Shown: positions 28,810 to 40,098 of the stretch, in pieces
Numbering within the stretch: the first letter of the stretch is position 1
Layout of the letters: every line of letters starts with the position of its first letter
Source of the DNA: Dolomedes plantarius
Taxonomy: Eukaryota > Arthropoda > Arachnida > Araneae > Dolomedidae
Direction: 5' to 3'
Length of the DNA stretch: 64,000 bases
Assembly (NCBI GenBank): GCA_907164885.2
Contig: OU015490.1
Coordinates: 209,025,103 to 209,089,102 of the forward strand
Made by a program: the position numbers and the translations under genes
Notes under the pieces: generated by a model
The model's input: only the letters and a program-made list of their open reading frames with translations
What the model was told of the DNA's origin: nothing
Databases searched by the model: none

Positions 28810-29498
28810 CAGGGTGTCTATAAAAGAACTCCGGGGTTTTAAAAATTCATATCTCACTAACTATAAAATATAGCAAAATTTAGTCGATTTCTCTGAAAAG
28901 AGTAGCTCAAAAAGTTTTACTCATACCAATTGGGAATGTTTGTATCAACTGTTAGCGGCGCTGCAGGGCGTTGACCTTGAAATGACGTCGCGAAATTTGA
29001 AATGATGGCGACTCCGCAACAAAAGGCTCAATGTGTTATTTGGCTCATAGAAACGAAGTCTGTAGTTACCGTACAAAGAAACTTTCGACGTAACTATGGT
29101 GTTAACCCGCCTTCTGACAAAACCATTCGTCAATGGTTCAGTGCATTTAAGGAAACAGGAAGTGTTTTGAAGCAAAAGTCGCCGGATTTTTTCTTCTGGG
29201 GGCATATCAAGAATCTTGTGTATGCAGAGAAAATTCGTGATGTTCAACATCTCAGGGAACGAATAGTCAATTGTGTGGCAACCGTCCCCCCAGACATGCT
29301 CGCCAGGACATGGGAAGAGGTAGAATACCGTTTAGACGTCTGCCGTGCCACTAACGGGGCTCATATAGAACTTTACTAAGTGTTAAAAAAAACTTGAAAA
29401 TGTAAGCTTTTCAGTCATGTATAAAACATGTATGTATGTTTTTTATTTTATTAAAATATTTTGCCTCAAAACCCCGGAGTTCTTTTATAGACACCCTG
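28810..29498 (+). mobile_element. Mariner-related deletion derivative, 689 bp
   Basis: TA at 28808-28809 and 29499-29500 flank perfect inverted termini (CAGGGTGTCTATAAAAGAAC and the complement at the right), which continue as CTCCGGGGTTTT for over 30 bp. It is inserted in a pyrimidine-rich, TATCAC-type degenerate repeat. It carries one intact short gene. Confidence 0.92.
29002..29379 (+). CDS. 125-residue fusion of transposase HTH domain and C-terminal tail
   Basis: Residues 1-60 form a DUF4817-type HTH domain (KAQCVIWLIETKS, VQRNFRRNYGVNPPSDKTI, FKETGSVL), the part that binds the inverted repeats. At residues 60-62 the frame passes directly into FFFWGHIKNLVY, which in full transposases follows the third catalytic aspartate, and runs on to the normal C-terminal tail (LRERIVNCVATVPPDMLART). 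The catalytic domain has been removed in frame; a short CGCCGGA-like homology at the joint may explain it. The product could still bind the ends but not cut. It may be an accident of deletion or a repressor-like peptide; no expression evidence is available here. Confidence 0.8.
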   Translation: MMATPQQKAQCVIWLIETKSVVTVQRNFRRNYGVNPPSDKTIRQWFSAFKETGSVLKQKSPDFFFWGHIKNLVYAEKIRDVQHLRERIVNCVATVPPDMLARTWEEVEYRLDVCRATNGAHIELY

Positions 29499-29500
29499 TA

Positions 29501-31532
29501 TGTTACTGTTTTTATCATCTTATAAATATTACCTTTTTGGTCATCTTTTATATATTACACTTTTTCTCACTTTTTTATAACTACATGTTTTTACCTTCTT
29601 TGTCTTTATCACCTTTTAAGCCCAATCTCATAAATAATCTCATGAGCCTAGCAATAGTTTTTAACGTGTTAAGACTATTGTGTACTATCCCCATTGTTTT
29701 TGCTCACCTCAATATTAACCTATGGAGGAAAAATTTCCAAGGATTCCCGACTTGGATTTAAAGATATATATATATTTTTAAATTGTACTCCGTAATGCAG
29801 AAAAAAAATTTACATCTTAGGGCATTTTTCATTTTTTTAAATGCAAATTATGTTTTAAAATTTAAATTATTCGGGGGGAAAATTCTGATATAAGGTGTTT
29901 GAAAAGCTCATAAATTCTTTTGGTGGACGAAACTTATAAAATGTATCCTGTTGCAATGTGCAGAAAAGTTCCGGCTATCTGAAAATACCATTTTTATTTG
30001 ATTATATGCATTTATGTAGTTGTAAATAGAAGAGAAATTTTCTCCATAGTTTCACATTGGGGTGAGCGAATCCAGTAGCCCATTTTCTTGAAAAAGTGTG
30101 ATTTTTTTTACTAACTCTTTCACATTAATATAAAAAAGGTTGACATTCTGGAGCTAACAAGCTGTATGTAGAAAACTAATTTCTCGATTTCTGAGGATAT
30201 ATATTTATGATTACAATAATGCTGTCAGAAGTGACCTTAAAATAATTATGGTATAAATAACTACGTATAAGCAATATATATCAAAAATAAATAAATGAAC
30301 GCATTAATGCAATGGATACTATCTAACACATAAAGTAACTTTGAGACAATTTTTAGCATATTTACAACATTAATATTGCTTCCTAATTTTTCGCTAAATT
30401 AGTGCATATATTTTTTACAAATGAAGGTTATCTCTCTAGTGATCATTAACAGAAAAAAATATATATAATTTATCTGAAGTTACCCAGATAAATATACTTT
30501 ACTAGTTGTGATCAAGCTCGATCAATCACTCGGTATCTATTTATTCTAGAGAGAAAGAGAACACGTACTACTTCTATGCTATAATAAAACCTTATACGAC
30601 ATCTACGGCTGTTAGCAGACATATGGCGCTATCTTACTACAATAATTTATCCAGATAACAAACGACACATGAAGTAGAAGAAAGTAGAGTTTCCCACGTT
30701 TACAAAACTGTACGAGACACTAGATAGATGATGTAGTATGAATAAACAAAATTAATTTAATAGTGAAAATTTTCTCCGTTTATTGTTTCTTCATCTCTAT
30801 TGTATTCTTAAGTACAATGAAAATACTTAGATACTTAATGAAAACAAATTACATGTATAAAAAATAATGTAGTGCTTTATCTGATAGAGACTCTCATATC
30901 AAATATTTACCGTTTAAGGGGATGGGGGACTTCAAATTACCAAACATCGAAAAAAAAATTAGAATTATTTTTAATGTACTAATACCTGAAAAATATGTAA
31001 ATATTGGAATAAAATACATTTAAAATACGTAGTTGCTTTAGAAAATTAAGTATTGAAGGTAGATGAAAAAGCACTTTTAAATGGCTTTTTCTCAAAATAA
31101 GTAATTTCTAGATTTGCAAGTCTTTGGAATGAAACCTTGCGTCATAAATTTTGACGATATTTTATAAAATTTAAAATGAAGACTGTTATAATACATAAAA
31201 ACAAAGATATGTATCCATTTTACGTTGTCGACATCATTCAGATTTCCAAAGTTTAACTTAAGTGGAGAAAAGTACAATTTTTTTCAAAAAGTTCAGAGTA
31301 CAAGCATAAAAATATTTCTTAAAAGTGAACTATTCAACGAAAGTACAAAGTAATACCTAACTTTCTTCAAAATGTAATTATAAGCAATACAAATGCCAAA
31401 TTAAGGGGGAAGTCAAATATTGAATAGCAAGGAGCCTATAAAAAAACAAATTTTAATTTCATTTTTTTTAAATATAATTTTTTTTAAATATTCAAAAAAT
31501 TTTATAGGGTGTTTAATATAGTTATACTTTAA

Positions 31533-31537
<5 letters not shown>
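29501..31537. other. Intronic sequence, no recognisable gene
   Basis: A pyrimidine-rich stretch to about 29640, then AT-rich DNA. Two GGGG-containing, TTAA-preceded blocks, near 30915 and 31402, share GACTTCAAAT/AAGTCAAATA and may be relics of TTAA-type MITEs, but in direct orientation. Confidence 0.35.

Positions 31538-31573
<36 letters not shown>
31538..31573. repeat. (TA)n microsatellite
   Basis: 36 bases of TA alternation. Confidence 0.95.
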
Positions 31574-31577
<4 letters not shown>

Positions 31578-32837
31578 AATTTCATATATCTGGGGTAAAA
31601 TTTTAAAAAATCGCTTTCTAAGGTCCACCATTAATATGTTGAAAAAAGAATAAAATCAAACAATTTATACAAGAAGAAAATTAAACTGCGTAGCTTTTCA
31701 TTTTGCAGATATCCAGTATCTTTAATTATTCTACTTACGCTGCAATACTTAATTTCTTTTTTGCATCTTTTGCAGAATTTTTAAAGAATTTTAATGTTGG
31801 TTCATATTACTAATAAAAAATTTTACACACACTTTAGTAACAATAGAGTCATCTCATATGACCCCATATACCTAACATGAAAAAATTGCATTAATAAGCA
31901 TCTCATTTTTAAACAATACTAAGCAAAATCCGTTACTAAATCAAATAGGTATTACATATAATAATAATAATTGTGTACTAAGTATGCATACATGTAGCAC
32001 ACACCATAATACAGCTTATTATTAAAATAAGGAATTGCTTCAATAATTTTAAAAGACAGTCAATCTGATACTTGTTTTGCAATGTTTACATATTGCGTAA
32101 ATAATAGATTATTTAGTTATGAAAACATCATCTTAAGCTATGAGGTATTTTTCCCTAATGTTATGGATTTTTTCTTTCCTTTAATAAATGCAGGTAGTAT
32201 ATTTCGAAATAAACTACAAAATAGTATATAAATTTTGAAATATTACTAGTTTTTTATCATCCCAATGGTTAAAAACTAAAGCAGACACGTCACTTGAACC
32301 ACACACGTGATTTCCCTTGAAAGAAACTTAATGTTTAAAAAAGCAAGGTAAATCAGCTAACTATTTATTATATCTTATAGACGAAAACAGGTTATTTTAA
32401 GAAGTGTTGATGTAAATCGTACTTACATAGTAGATTTCTTTTCACAAAGTTGTCGACAATCCTAGTGAGTTTATAATTAAAGGTAAACAATAAATATACA
32501 ATTGTTCTAAGCTTAAATTACTCTAAAGTCGCTTAAATGTTCACAATTTTGCTTGCAAGGCATTAAGAAAATGCATATACAGAATTCTTTAAATTCTATC
32601 AAGAAATATATAGAATTCATTTTTAAACTTCGATGACTAGAATTAATAAATAATAGAATTAAAGTAATAGTTCTTGCCATGTAAACTTTGGTTTTAAAAG
32701 TTTACTTTTCAAGTTTTTAATGTGATTTATTAGCTAAATTATTTTTATATTCCGTTTCCATATCAACAGTTTCAATGAACAGCTTCGGGAATATACAAAT
32801 GATTCAAAAGAAACATTTCTTCTCAATTCCCATAGAG
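31574..32837. other. Intronic AT-rich sequence, no gene
   Basis: Nothing recognised on either strand. Confidence 0.45.
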
Positions 32838-33145
32838 CAGGGATAAGCAGACTTTTGCAGGGTACGGGCTACTTCTAATTTTTTCAAGGTGTTGCGGTCC
32901 ACCCAGTGGCGTAGGTGTGGTGAGCTTAAAAAAAAGGTCTACAATATTTATTACAAATTAATAATAAATTCGGAATATGTATTTACCTACATAATTACAA
33001 TAAAAAAACTTACTCTTTGTCGGTGTCTATGGCGTCGGTGTTCCATAAATATGTTCCTTTTAGTATGCGCGTCTTAGGTCTTAGTACAGGCGGTCACCCC
33101 AAAATGTCTTGGTGGTCCACCGGTCGATCGTGATCGACTTAATGT
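32838..33145. mobile_element. hAT-like remnant with nested hAT-like insertion
   Basis: CAGGGATAAGCAGACTTTTG on the left and a right part holding GGTCGATCGTGATCGACTT have the style of degraded hAT ends. Inside, 32904-33113 starts CAGTGGCGTAGG and is bounded by the 8-bp direct repeat GGTCCACC (32896-32903, 33114-33121). The right inner end lacks a matching inverted repeat, so the inner element is either truncated or very diverged. Confidence 0.5.
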
Positions 33146-34513
33146 CCACTCCTTCCCATAGAGGATTCAAAAGCTTTTAATCTCATGTGCATGTAAATAC
33201 CTAACTAATTCCTCACTATTAATATACATTATTCTCTGCATATTCATCGTGTATTTTACAGTTTTCCGCAGAACAAAAGTAACCTTAAATACGAAATAAA
33301 TTTCAACGATTATTCATAAAATGTGTATATTTTGGAAACAAAAAAAAAATTACTTTGCTTTTATTACTATGCCTTTTTATTTAAACAAAACTAAAAAATG
33401 TAGTAACATGACTGTTAAAATAAGTTAAAGGCTTTTTAATGCATTTATAATTAGTTGATTTATCATTTTCCAAGCTTAAATATCTTAATTAAAAAAATCA
33501 TGAGTAAGATAACTCTTGGTGCAACTTTTATTGTTTAAACAGAAGGAAGTTTCTAAAATATGTTGTTAGAGTGGTTGTGTGACATTTTAAAATCCGCTAT
33601 GCTTAGATGTGCCCAAATGCTATTAAAATTGCATGCATTGCTTTTAAATTTGCTTATGTTTTAAGAAAATATCACGCATGATAGAAATTTCTCTTCTTTG
33701 AAACACTTATTAAGGAAAATGTTGACTTAAGTGTATACACAGAAATGTGTAGTTGAAAAATTCTAAAAATACCGAATTAATCTTACTGGAAATTGAATTA
33801 GAAGAACATATATTTCATTAATAACAATTTAATGGTTTTAAGAACTTCTTAAGCTAACACTCGTTTCACGAAAGCAAAGTTTTCGAGGAACGTGTTTCAT
33901 ATTTTGGTTAAAAAAATAAGATGATATGTATCATTAATATTTTAAAGTGGTAGCTTTAATAGAAAGGGCTTCAAAATTTGTAAAACGAAATGTTATGTAT
34001 TTGTGAATTCAGTCAATTTTTCAAACGCTATTACTGCCGTATAATTTAACAATTTTAAAATATTTTGGGAAAACTGTAATATTGATTTCGCTTCGAAGTG
34101 AAAAAAGTATAATGTTTTACTCGTGTTACATAAAATTTCACGGTTGTTCTCTATTTACACGGTTCTTCGATTTTTGTTTGAAGAGTATTATAATATTTAC
34201 TAGCTTAAATTGTCTTTGAAAGTAATTACTTAAGTATTAAAATAACTTTAAAGTAACTCGTGTTAGTTGCCAGTAATTATCATATCGCTTTTGGGGTGTT
34301 TTATTCGATCAAGTTCAGTGATTTTGGACGATGTTTAATATTTTTTACATTTTAAAAAACACACTGATATTAGATTAAACTCGTAGTAGTTAGTATGGAG
34401 AAGCAGTTTTCAACAGTAATAATAACATTAAATGGTATATTGAAAGGGAGGGATAACAGTTTAGAAATAGAGTTGTTATTCAAGAAGAGAGAACCTGCTT
34501 ATTTAACTGAATG
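33146..34513. other. Intronic AT-rich sequence, no gene
   Basis: Nothing recognised. Confidence 0.45.
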
Positions 34514-34521
34514 TTGTAATG

Positions 34522-34840
34522 CAGTGCTCCCCAACCTTTTAATCGCCGCGGACCGGTCAATGTTTGATAATTTTACCGCGGCCCGCTGAGGAGGGCTATG
34601 ACTGCAATTTAAATTCATAATTTTGAAATGTTTAATAAACAATAAAATAATTTAAAATAGTTACATGATTTCTTCTGTTACAAAAGTATAAATTAGCACA
34701 AACCCGACAAAATCGTACTAACCCGAGAGAAATACACCACAGTAAATAAAATGGAAATAATTTAATGTTACTTAGGCGGCCCGGTACCATTTGATCCACG
34801 GACCGGTACCGGTTCGCGGCCCGGGTGTTGGGGATCACTG
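34522..34840. mobile_element. hAT MITE, 319 bp with 8-bp duplication
   Basis: TTGTAATG at 34514-34521 and 34841-34848 is a perfect 8-bp target duplication. The ends CAGTGCTCCCCAACC and GTTGGGGATCACTG are inverted. Inner blocks with GGACCGGT also pair. The same element, in the opposite orientation and carrying a solo-LTR-like insert, lies at 61742-63381. No coding capacity. Confidence 0.93.
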
Positions 34841-35648
34841 TTGTAATGGACAGAACGTCATCAAATTTGGGTTACAAACCCCATTTTTTTTCAAATGGCT
34901 GTACTATTTGGCATCATACATTATTTGTTTTAAAATATTTTATGTTCTTTTATGCTGTAGAGAGTGCGTATTTTTTGTGTTTTTATTTGAGGGAATGAAA
35001 CAAACAACTCAATTGCTTGGAGTATGAAAAACACCCAGAACTAGAACTAGTTACTTAAATACGCCAAAGGTTCTCCTAAAAGGCGTTTGATGTGCACATG
35101 GTTCAACAATTTGGCGACAATAGGTTGTTTTGTGCACTTCAGTAGAAAAGTCGCCTATTTCAAATAGTGTTGACGAGAGAATTAGGCAAGTTTCAACTAA
35201 AATCATAGGAAGTCAACCAAACGAGTGTCTAGTAAAAAAAGTCGGACAAAAACTAAAGACATGGACGTTTATCTCCAGCTAACTTAGACAAGTATAATCA
35301 AGAATTATTCCTGACAATGCTGAAATATACCTAGATATGCTTTTTCAGGTGTGTAGAAGAAAATTTCTCTTTAGATGGTTCTTTACGGAATTGTTTGAGA
35401 ATAATTAAATCACAATTTACAATTGGCAATAAAATAGTTAATTTATCATTATTTTCATTCTATAATCGTTCAACTTTTTCTAAATAAGACTATAAAAATA
35501 ATCGGATCTTTTAATCTGTCTGTAGACTGTACTACTATATTCTAGGATTAAAAATATGGTCTATTTATTGAATAGAAAATCCGGTTTGTTTAAGTTTGGT
35601 TCTACAATCTATAGCATAACTACTATGAAGATATTAAGATTATTTTTA

Positions 35649-35649
<1 letters not shown>

Positions 35650-35714
<65 letters not shown>
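35650..35714. repeat. (TA)n microsatellite close to a splice acceptor
   Basis: 65 bases of TA ending 39 bases before exon 2 of the F-box gene. Confidence 0.95.
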
Positions 35715-35719
<5 letters not shown>

Positions 35720-35753
35720 TTATTTACATGACTTATCCATTTTCATCTAACAG

Positions 35754-36191
35754 GTATGCCGAAACTGGAACCGAATATTTTATTCAAAAAGAGTATGGAA
35801 TACATTCATATTAGAAGATAAAACATTGACAAGAAGGAAATTTAATTACTACATGGGTGACCAATACGTTTTAGACCACTACAGAACACAGTTATGTCTT
35901 AATAAAGTAGCGAGGGGTTTTCGAAGGATTATAATAACACCCATGGAAAATTTCTACAACCTCTATGAATTCATGACTATTCTTTCCTACTTTTGTGAGA
36001 ACTATGAACAGTTGAACCTCATAAGAACACTGGATTTCACATTCAGTTGCGAATTTGCAGAAGAAAATCCCCATGGGTCAGAAAATAAGATTTTTGGAAC
36101 TGGTGGAAAATTGCTGATGGCTCTGAAGAGGCTGATGGATGATTTAGCTGGTCTAAAACATTTGTCCCTGCAAGATTTGCTTCTGGAAAAA
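35754..36191 (+). CDS. F-box gene, coding exon 2 (residues 77-222)
   Basis: Starts after TTTCATCTAACAG and ends before GTAAGT; 146 codons, phase 0 at both sides. The first residues, VCRNWNRIFYSKRVWNTF, complete the F-box (the VCRxWxxxxxxxxLW motif). After that comes DHYRTQLCLNKVARGFRRI, then a leucine- and aromatic-rich LRR-like part (YNLYEFMTILSYF, LIRTLDFTF, LLMALKRLMDDLAGLKHLSL). It presumably forms the substrate-binding surface. No lesions are seen. Confidence 0.92.
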
Positions 36192-36964
36192 GTAAGTTTT
36201 CTTTAACACTTATTTTTCTCTGAAATAGAGAATGAAACTCAGCAATTTATTTTACTGGATTTGGCAATACTATGCAAAATTAAGAAATAGTTATTTTAAG
36301 AAAATAATTATATGAATAGGTATGATTTCAAATGAAAATGTTTAAAGAAAAAAAAATATGTGAAAGAAAGTGTTCAGTAGTCAAAATGAAATCGCTTAAT
36401 ATTGCTTCTATTAAACATATCTACATTTCTTTTACATAAAATTCGACATTTTTTGCATTAATTTCTTATTATGCTTGTAGTAAAATTGTAGATTTAGACT
36501 CCATAAGTAAAATATTCCCTATTATTTTGTAGTAAACACTTTTCTATGAAATATTTCGGCAAATAGATATGCAAATAGTAAATCCCTGGTTATATTATTC
36601 AGTTTCAAGCAAAACTAATATTTTTAGAGGAAAAACGTTTTATGTTTCATAATTTATTGAACATAAAGTCTATCTATTTTGCGTTTAATAATTATTCAAG
36701 TATTTTAATTAGACATTTTAGACAACTGTAAAACATAATTCCCAATTTATTATATTTTCAATCTTTACTCTACCTTAACCCTCAAACCGACCCATGAATT
36801 TGGTGCCACGTTGAGGACTATCGGTCAAATTAACCTCCAAGCCTAAAACCTTGGTAACTCCAAGCCTAAAAACTGTTATTTTTGCGTGATGACGATGGAA
36901 CTGCATGTTGATATTGTGCACAGGGTTGTTTGATTTATATTAGGGATGATTAGTGACGGAAAAA

Positions 36965-37098
36965 ATTATCTGTTGTTGTTGTTGTTGTCTCTTATGCCCT
37001 TTGACCAACAGCAACATCAGATCAAGGCCATTATAGGATACAGGACTGAGTGATACGGCTCTGGTTTTAAGTTACCACCACAAGGGTAGGAGTCCGAA
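36965..37098 (-). mobile_element. SINE 3'-part, truncated, with (GTT)n tail
   Basis: On the minus strand it reads GGACTCCTACCCTTGTGGTG, then CTTGATCTGATGTTGCTGTT and GGTCAAAGGGCATAAGAGAC, and ends in five ACA units. The same blocks in the same order form the 3' half of the SINE at 42485-42806. The tRNA-like head is missing, as in 5'-truncated copies. Confidence 0.8.
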
Positions 37099-37134
37099 AA
37101 AATCATCTACACTTAGTTATTAAATTTATTAAAT

Positions 37135-37901
37135 TTATTTTAATCTAGTATCTACATCAAATTCTAGATCTCTAAAAAGAATCGCACAACGTTTCTCAGA
37201 CATAATTGCACGAAATATCGGCCTCCCAGTGATTGAGGTAGAGAAGAGTGCTGTCAAGGCTTCACGGGAGGATTTAAAAATCGTACAGAACACAGTAATC
37301 CCTATCAAAACATTGATTTCATCATTTATTGTGTCCTTATAGTGGTAACTGTCATGTTCTTCAATTCTGGCACGAGTACTAGCAAGCTTCTGCTTTGTGT
37401 GATGGACAACTTTAGTTATCATTTCATTTGATAAGAATAGCCACCAAATTTCCTCTTCCAAGAAAAGCAGGGTCCTCCAGTTTACTCAATTTTACTCGAA
37501 GTATTTTCCAAGAAACACTTTGCGCTGAAAGTCTCAAATTCCACATAAAACAGTTCTTTTTACCATGAAAAGTTGCAGCAGCCTCTTCATCACTTTTAGA
37601 GCATTCATTCTTGTCCGAACTAATAATGTTTGCTCGTCTTCTAGTGAACCTACGCCTAGTTGGCTCTACACTTTCTTCATCAAATGACGCGTTCTCCGAA
37701 GTAACCGTTGAGTTGCAACCTGGAGTGGGTTCACGGACAAGGGGAAGGTTGATCGTCTACAAGGTTTTCATCATCACCATCTGAATTATCGTTTCCCTCA
37801 AAAATTGTAGCTTCTTTTAACTCAGCATATGAATCATACTCCTCGTCCGAAGCGTCGAGCTCAGGGGCAATAACCATCCTACCGGTCATTTTGACCACCA
37901 T
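37135..37901 (-). pseudogene. piggyBac transposase N-terminal part
   Basis: From an ATG at about 37901 the minus strand reads an acidic start (ELDASDEEYDSYAELKEA, later GNDNSDGDDEN), then stops and shifts. The open stretch 37461-37135 gives NDEINVLIGITVFCTIFKSS, TGRPIFRAIMSEKR and FRDLEFD, the region just before the first catalytic aspartate in piggyBac transposases (DDE_Tnp_1_7). The catalytic core is absent. Confidence 0.8.
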
Positions 37902-38588
37902 ACTTTTTCAAAATAGCTTACTAGAAAACGGTGAGCACTTGTGAAACCCTGATTTCGCTCTCTCTGACGTCCAGGAACTGACTGAGGATGTCAAAGCCAG
38001 CCAAGCGTTCACGCCTCTCCCTACTCCTGCCCCACCACTTAGTTCCACTGCTGCTGGTCATAATGACATATGGGCCGGTTTAAGGGTTAAAAACGAAATT
38101 CCGTGTCAGTTAAAATTAACTTCATGTTTCAATGTGTAACGTTTCTAGGTAGCGGGTTTACCTATTTCACGTATTCCTCTTTTGTACCTTCAAATTAGAG
38201 GTTCTTAAACGTTTCTTCACCAAGGACTACTTGTCAACAAAAAGTTTCGTCGGGGACCCTCTAACCAACCTTTTAGAGGCAAAAATAGGTTTTATTTCCT
38301 GAATAAACAAACTATTTGTGATAAACAATTTTTAAAATGTTACAAATAAACTTAATAAGAATGAATAACAAATTTAATGTGAGAGAAAACTTACTAGCAA
38401 AGATAAAAGCCTACGAAAACTTAAAAATTAATGAGATTTTTTTGCTTGCAATTGCTTTACTATCCGTAAAATTTCCGTGATTCTGCGAAATGGCTGTGAC
38501 GTTGCGAGTCCATGTCACAGGTATTGTATTAGAATTTTCCTAAGCAGAAAAAAATTCGTACGTAAAAAATCAGAGAACGGATGAAATA

Positions 38589-39158
38589 CAGGTATTCCTC
38601 GATTTACGACTGAGATATAAACCGAGGCATTGGTCGTAAGCAGTTGCACACCCAGGAGGAGGGCCAAGGGACCCTGCCCCCTCCTCCCAAAGAAATAAAA
38701 ATTGAATATTGAATTTGCATTATAAATATTTTTATCCGTTGAACTCGGCCCCCTCCAAGACTAAATCCTGGATACGCCAGTGGTCGTAAGTTGATTTGGT
38801 CGTAAGTCGAGTTTCAAACTTTTTTTTGTATATGTATATACACATAGTATTTACTTTCATAAATACAGACATGCGTAATTTAAAATACATTGCACTTTAT
38901 TTAGAAGTCATAAATTGTTCTTCGACATCACTACTTATTTTGTTAGTACAATCCATTGGTTCAGAATTTGAGACAGAAGATACGTTGCAAGTTCCTTTTA
39001 ACAAAGTTATCCAATGTAGTTTTTAATAGTTATGTAATATATATAGGTATGTACTGTACATTCAAGGAACAATATATTTGAAAAAAAATAAGTAAAAAAT
39101 AAAATAATAATAAAAATTTCGGTCGTAAGTCGAGTGGTTGTAAGACGAGGAATACGTG
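38589..39158. mobile_element. Pogo/Tigger-like MITE carrying a hAT MITE
   Basis: TA at 38587-38588 and 39159-39160; ends CAGGTATTCCTCGATTTACG and CGAGGAATACGTG are inverted. Sub-terminal GGTCGTAAGTCGAG blocks repeat at 38805 and 39121. Ends of the CAGGTATTCCTCG kind are typical of Tigger-like elements. No transposase. Confidence 0.78.
38641..38782. mobile_element. Nested hAT MITE, 142 bp
   Basis: A perfect 8-bp duplication GTCGTAAG (38633-38640, 38783-38790) flanks CAGTTGCACACCCAGG and the inverted CCTGGATACGCCAGTG. It sits inside the pogo-like MITE and is therefore younger. Confidence 0.85.
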
Positions 39159-39344
39159 TACAGGAATTTTTAGAATTTGAATAAAAAATAGGGAACAACA
39201 ATTTTTGTTGTTGTCAGTTAAAAAAAATAAACTTTAAATTTGCGGACATTTTGAAAAGATGGAATTATTCGTATTTATTACTCCTGACCTCGCGGTTTGG
39301 TTTGATTTGGGGCGCTACGATTAACTTTTCGCTACATGAGGGCT

Positions 39345-39510
39345 AATTAGACCGCGACCTACAGTATAAAGCCGATTCCGAACGGCTACAAACATCCATT
39401 TCAAAAGTGGGATTCGAACCCACAGGATCTGAACCGAATGCCAGATCTCTAAACATTCGCCATTCGGCCATCACCTGGCCCTGTCCACGCTGACTTCTCA
39501 GACCACCGGT
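39345..39510 (-). mobile_element. tRNA-derived SINE head
   Basis: On the minus strand, box A (TGATGGCCGAATGGCG) and box B (GGTTCGAATCC) are about 50 bases apart with a long variable-arm-like spacer, as in a Leu- or Ser-type tRNA origin. It differs from the heads at 2585 and 42485, so a second tRNA source is likely. The body after the head is not recognised. Confidence 0.6.
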
Positions 39511-40098
39511 TAGGTATTTTTTTTTTAAATAGATCGCTCTTATACTTCCATTTTTCCAATATACCCAAAACATAATTTCATTTTTACCGACTACTCAGCG
39601 AGCACCAATCACCCTAAGCTTTTAATAAAACAGCCTGGTAATCAAAAATGTTATCTTGAACTTAGAAAACATATTCTACAACACAGACTGCTGAGATGTG
39701 AAACTTTTAGCACAACATTAAAACTGTGTGTTTGCACTGTGTATCCTTCCCTTCCACAGGTTTAACCTTGGGGAAGTTGCTTACGCAAGAACGCCAGCTC
39801 ATCCATCGACTGAATGGAGCTTGGCACGTGCGAAAAAAATCCCTGCTTGTAGCAAAACAATAAGGACGTCACTATTCTCCAAAACGCGAAAGACAAAAGA
39901 TTTAGGCCTCGGATGACGTAATTTGAAAGAGGTTAAATGTTTTTTTTTTTTTTTTTTTTAGGTATCCAACTGCTTCTAAAACGATGATTTTGATGAAAAT
40001 TTTGAAATTTGTTTGTTCCTGTTTTTTATAGAATGTAAATTTCTGGTTCTAAATCTACTTTTATATTTTGCGATCATTCGAAATGAAATGAGACCGAT

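Larger units (their letters stand above)
36775..38090 (-). mobile_element. piggyBac-like element, internally deleted, with SINE inserted
   Basis: TTAA at 36775-36778 and 38087-38090 flank CCCTCAAACCGACCCAT and the inverted ATGGGCCGGTTTAAGGG. At 1.3 kb it is about half the usual length: only the N-terminal part of the transposase remains. Confidence 0.85.

Noticed and set aside
30915..31620. TTAA-type MITE bounded by GGGG blocks
   Set aside because: The two blocks are in direct, not inverted, orientation, and no matching duplication could be assigned.
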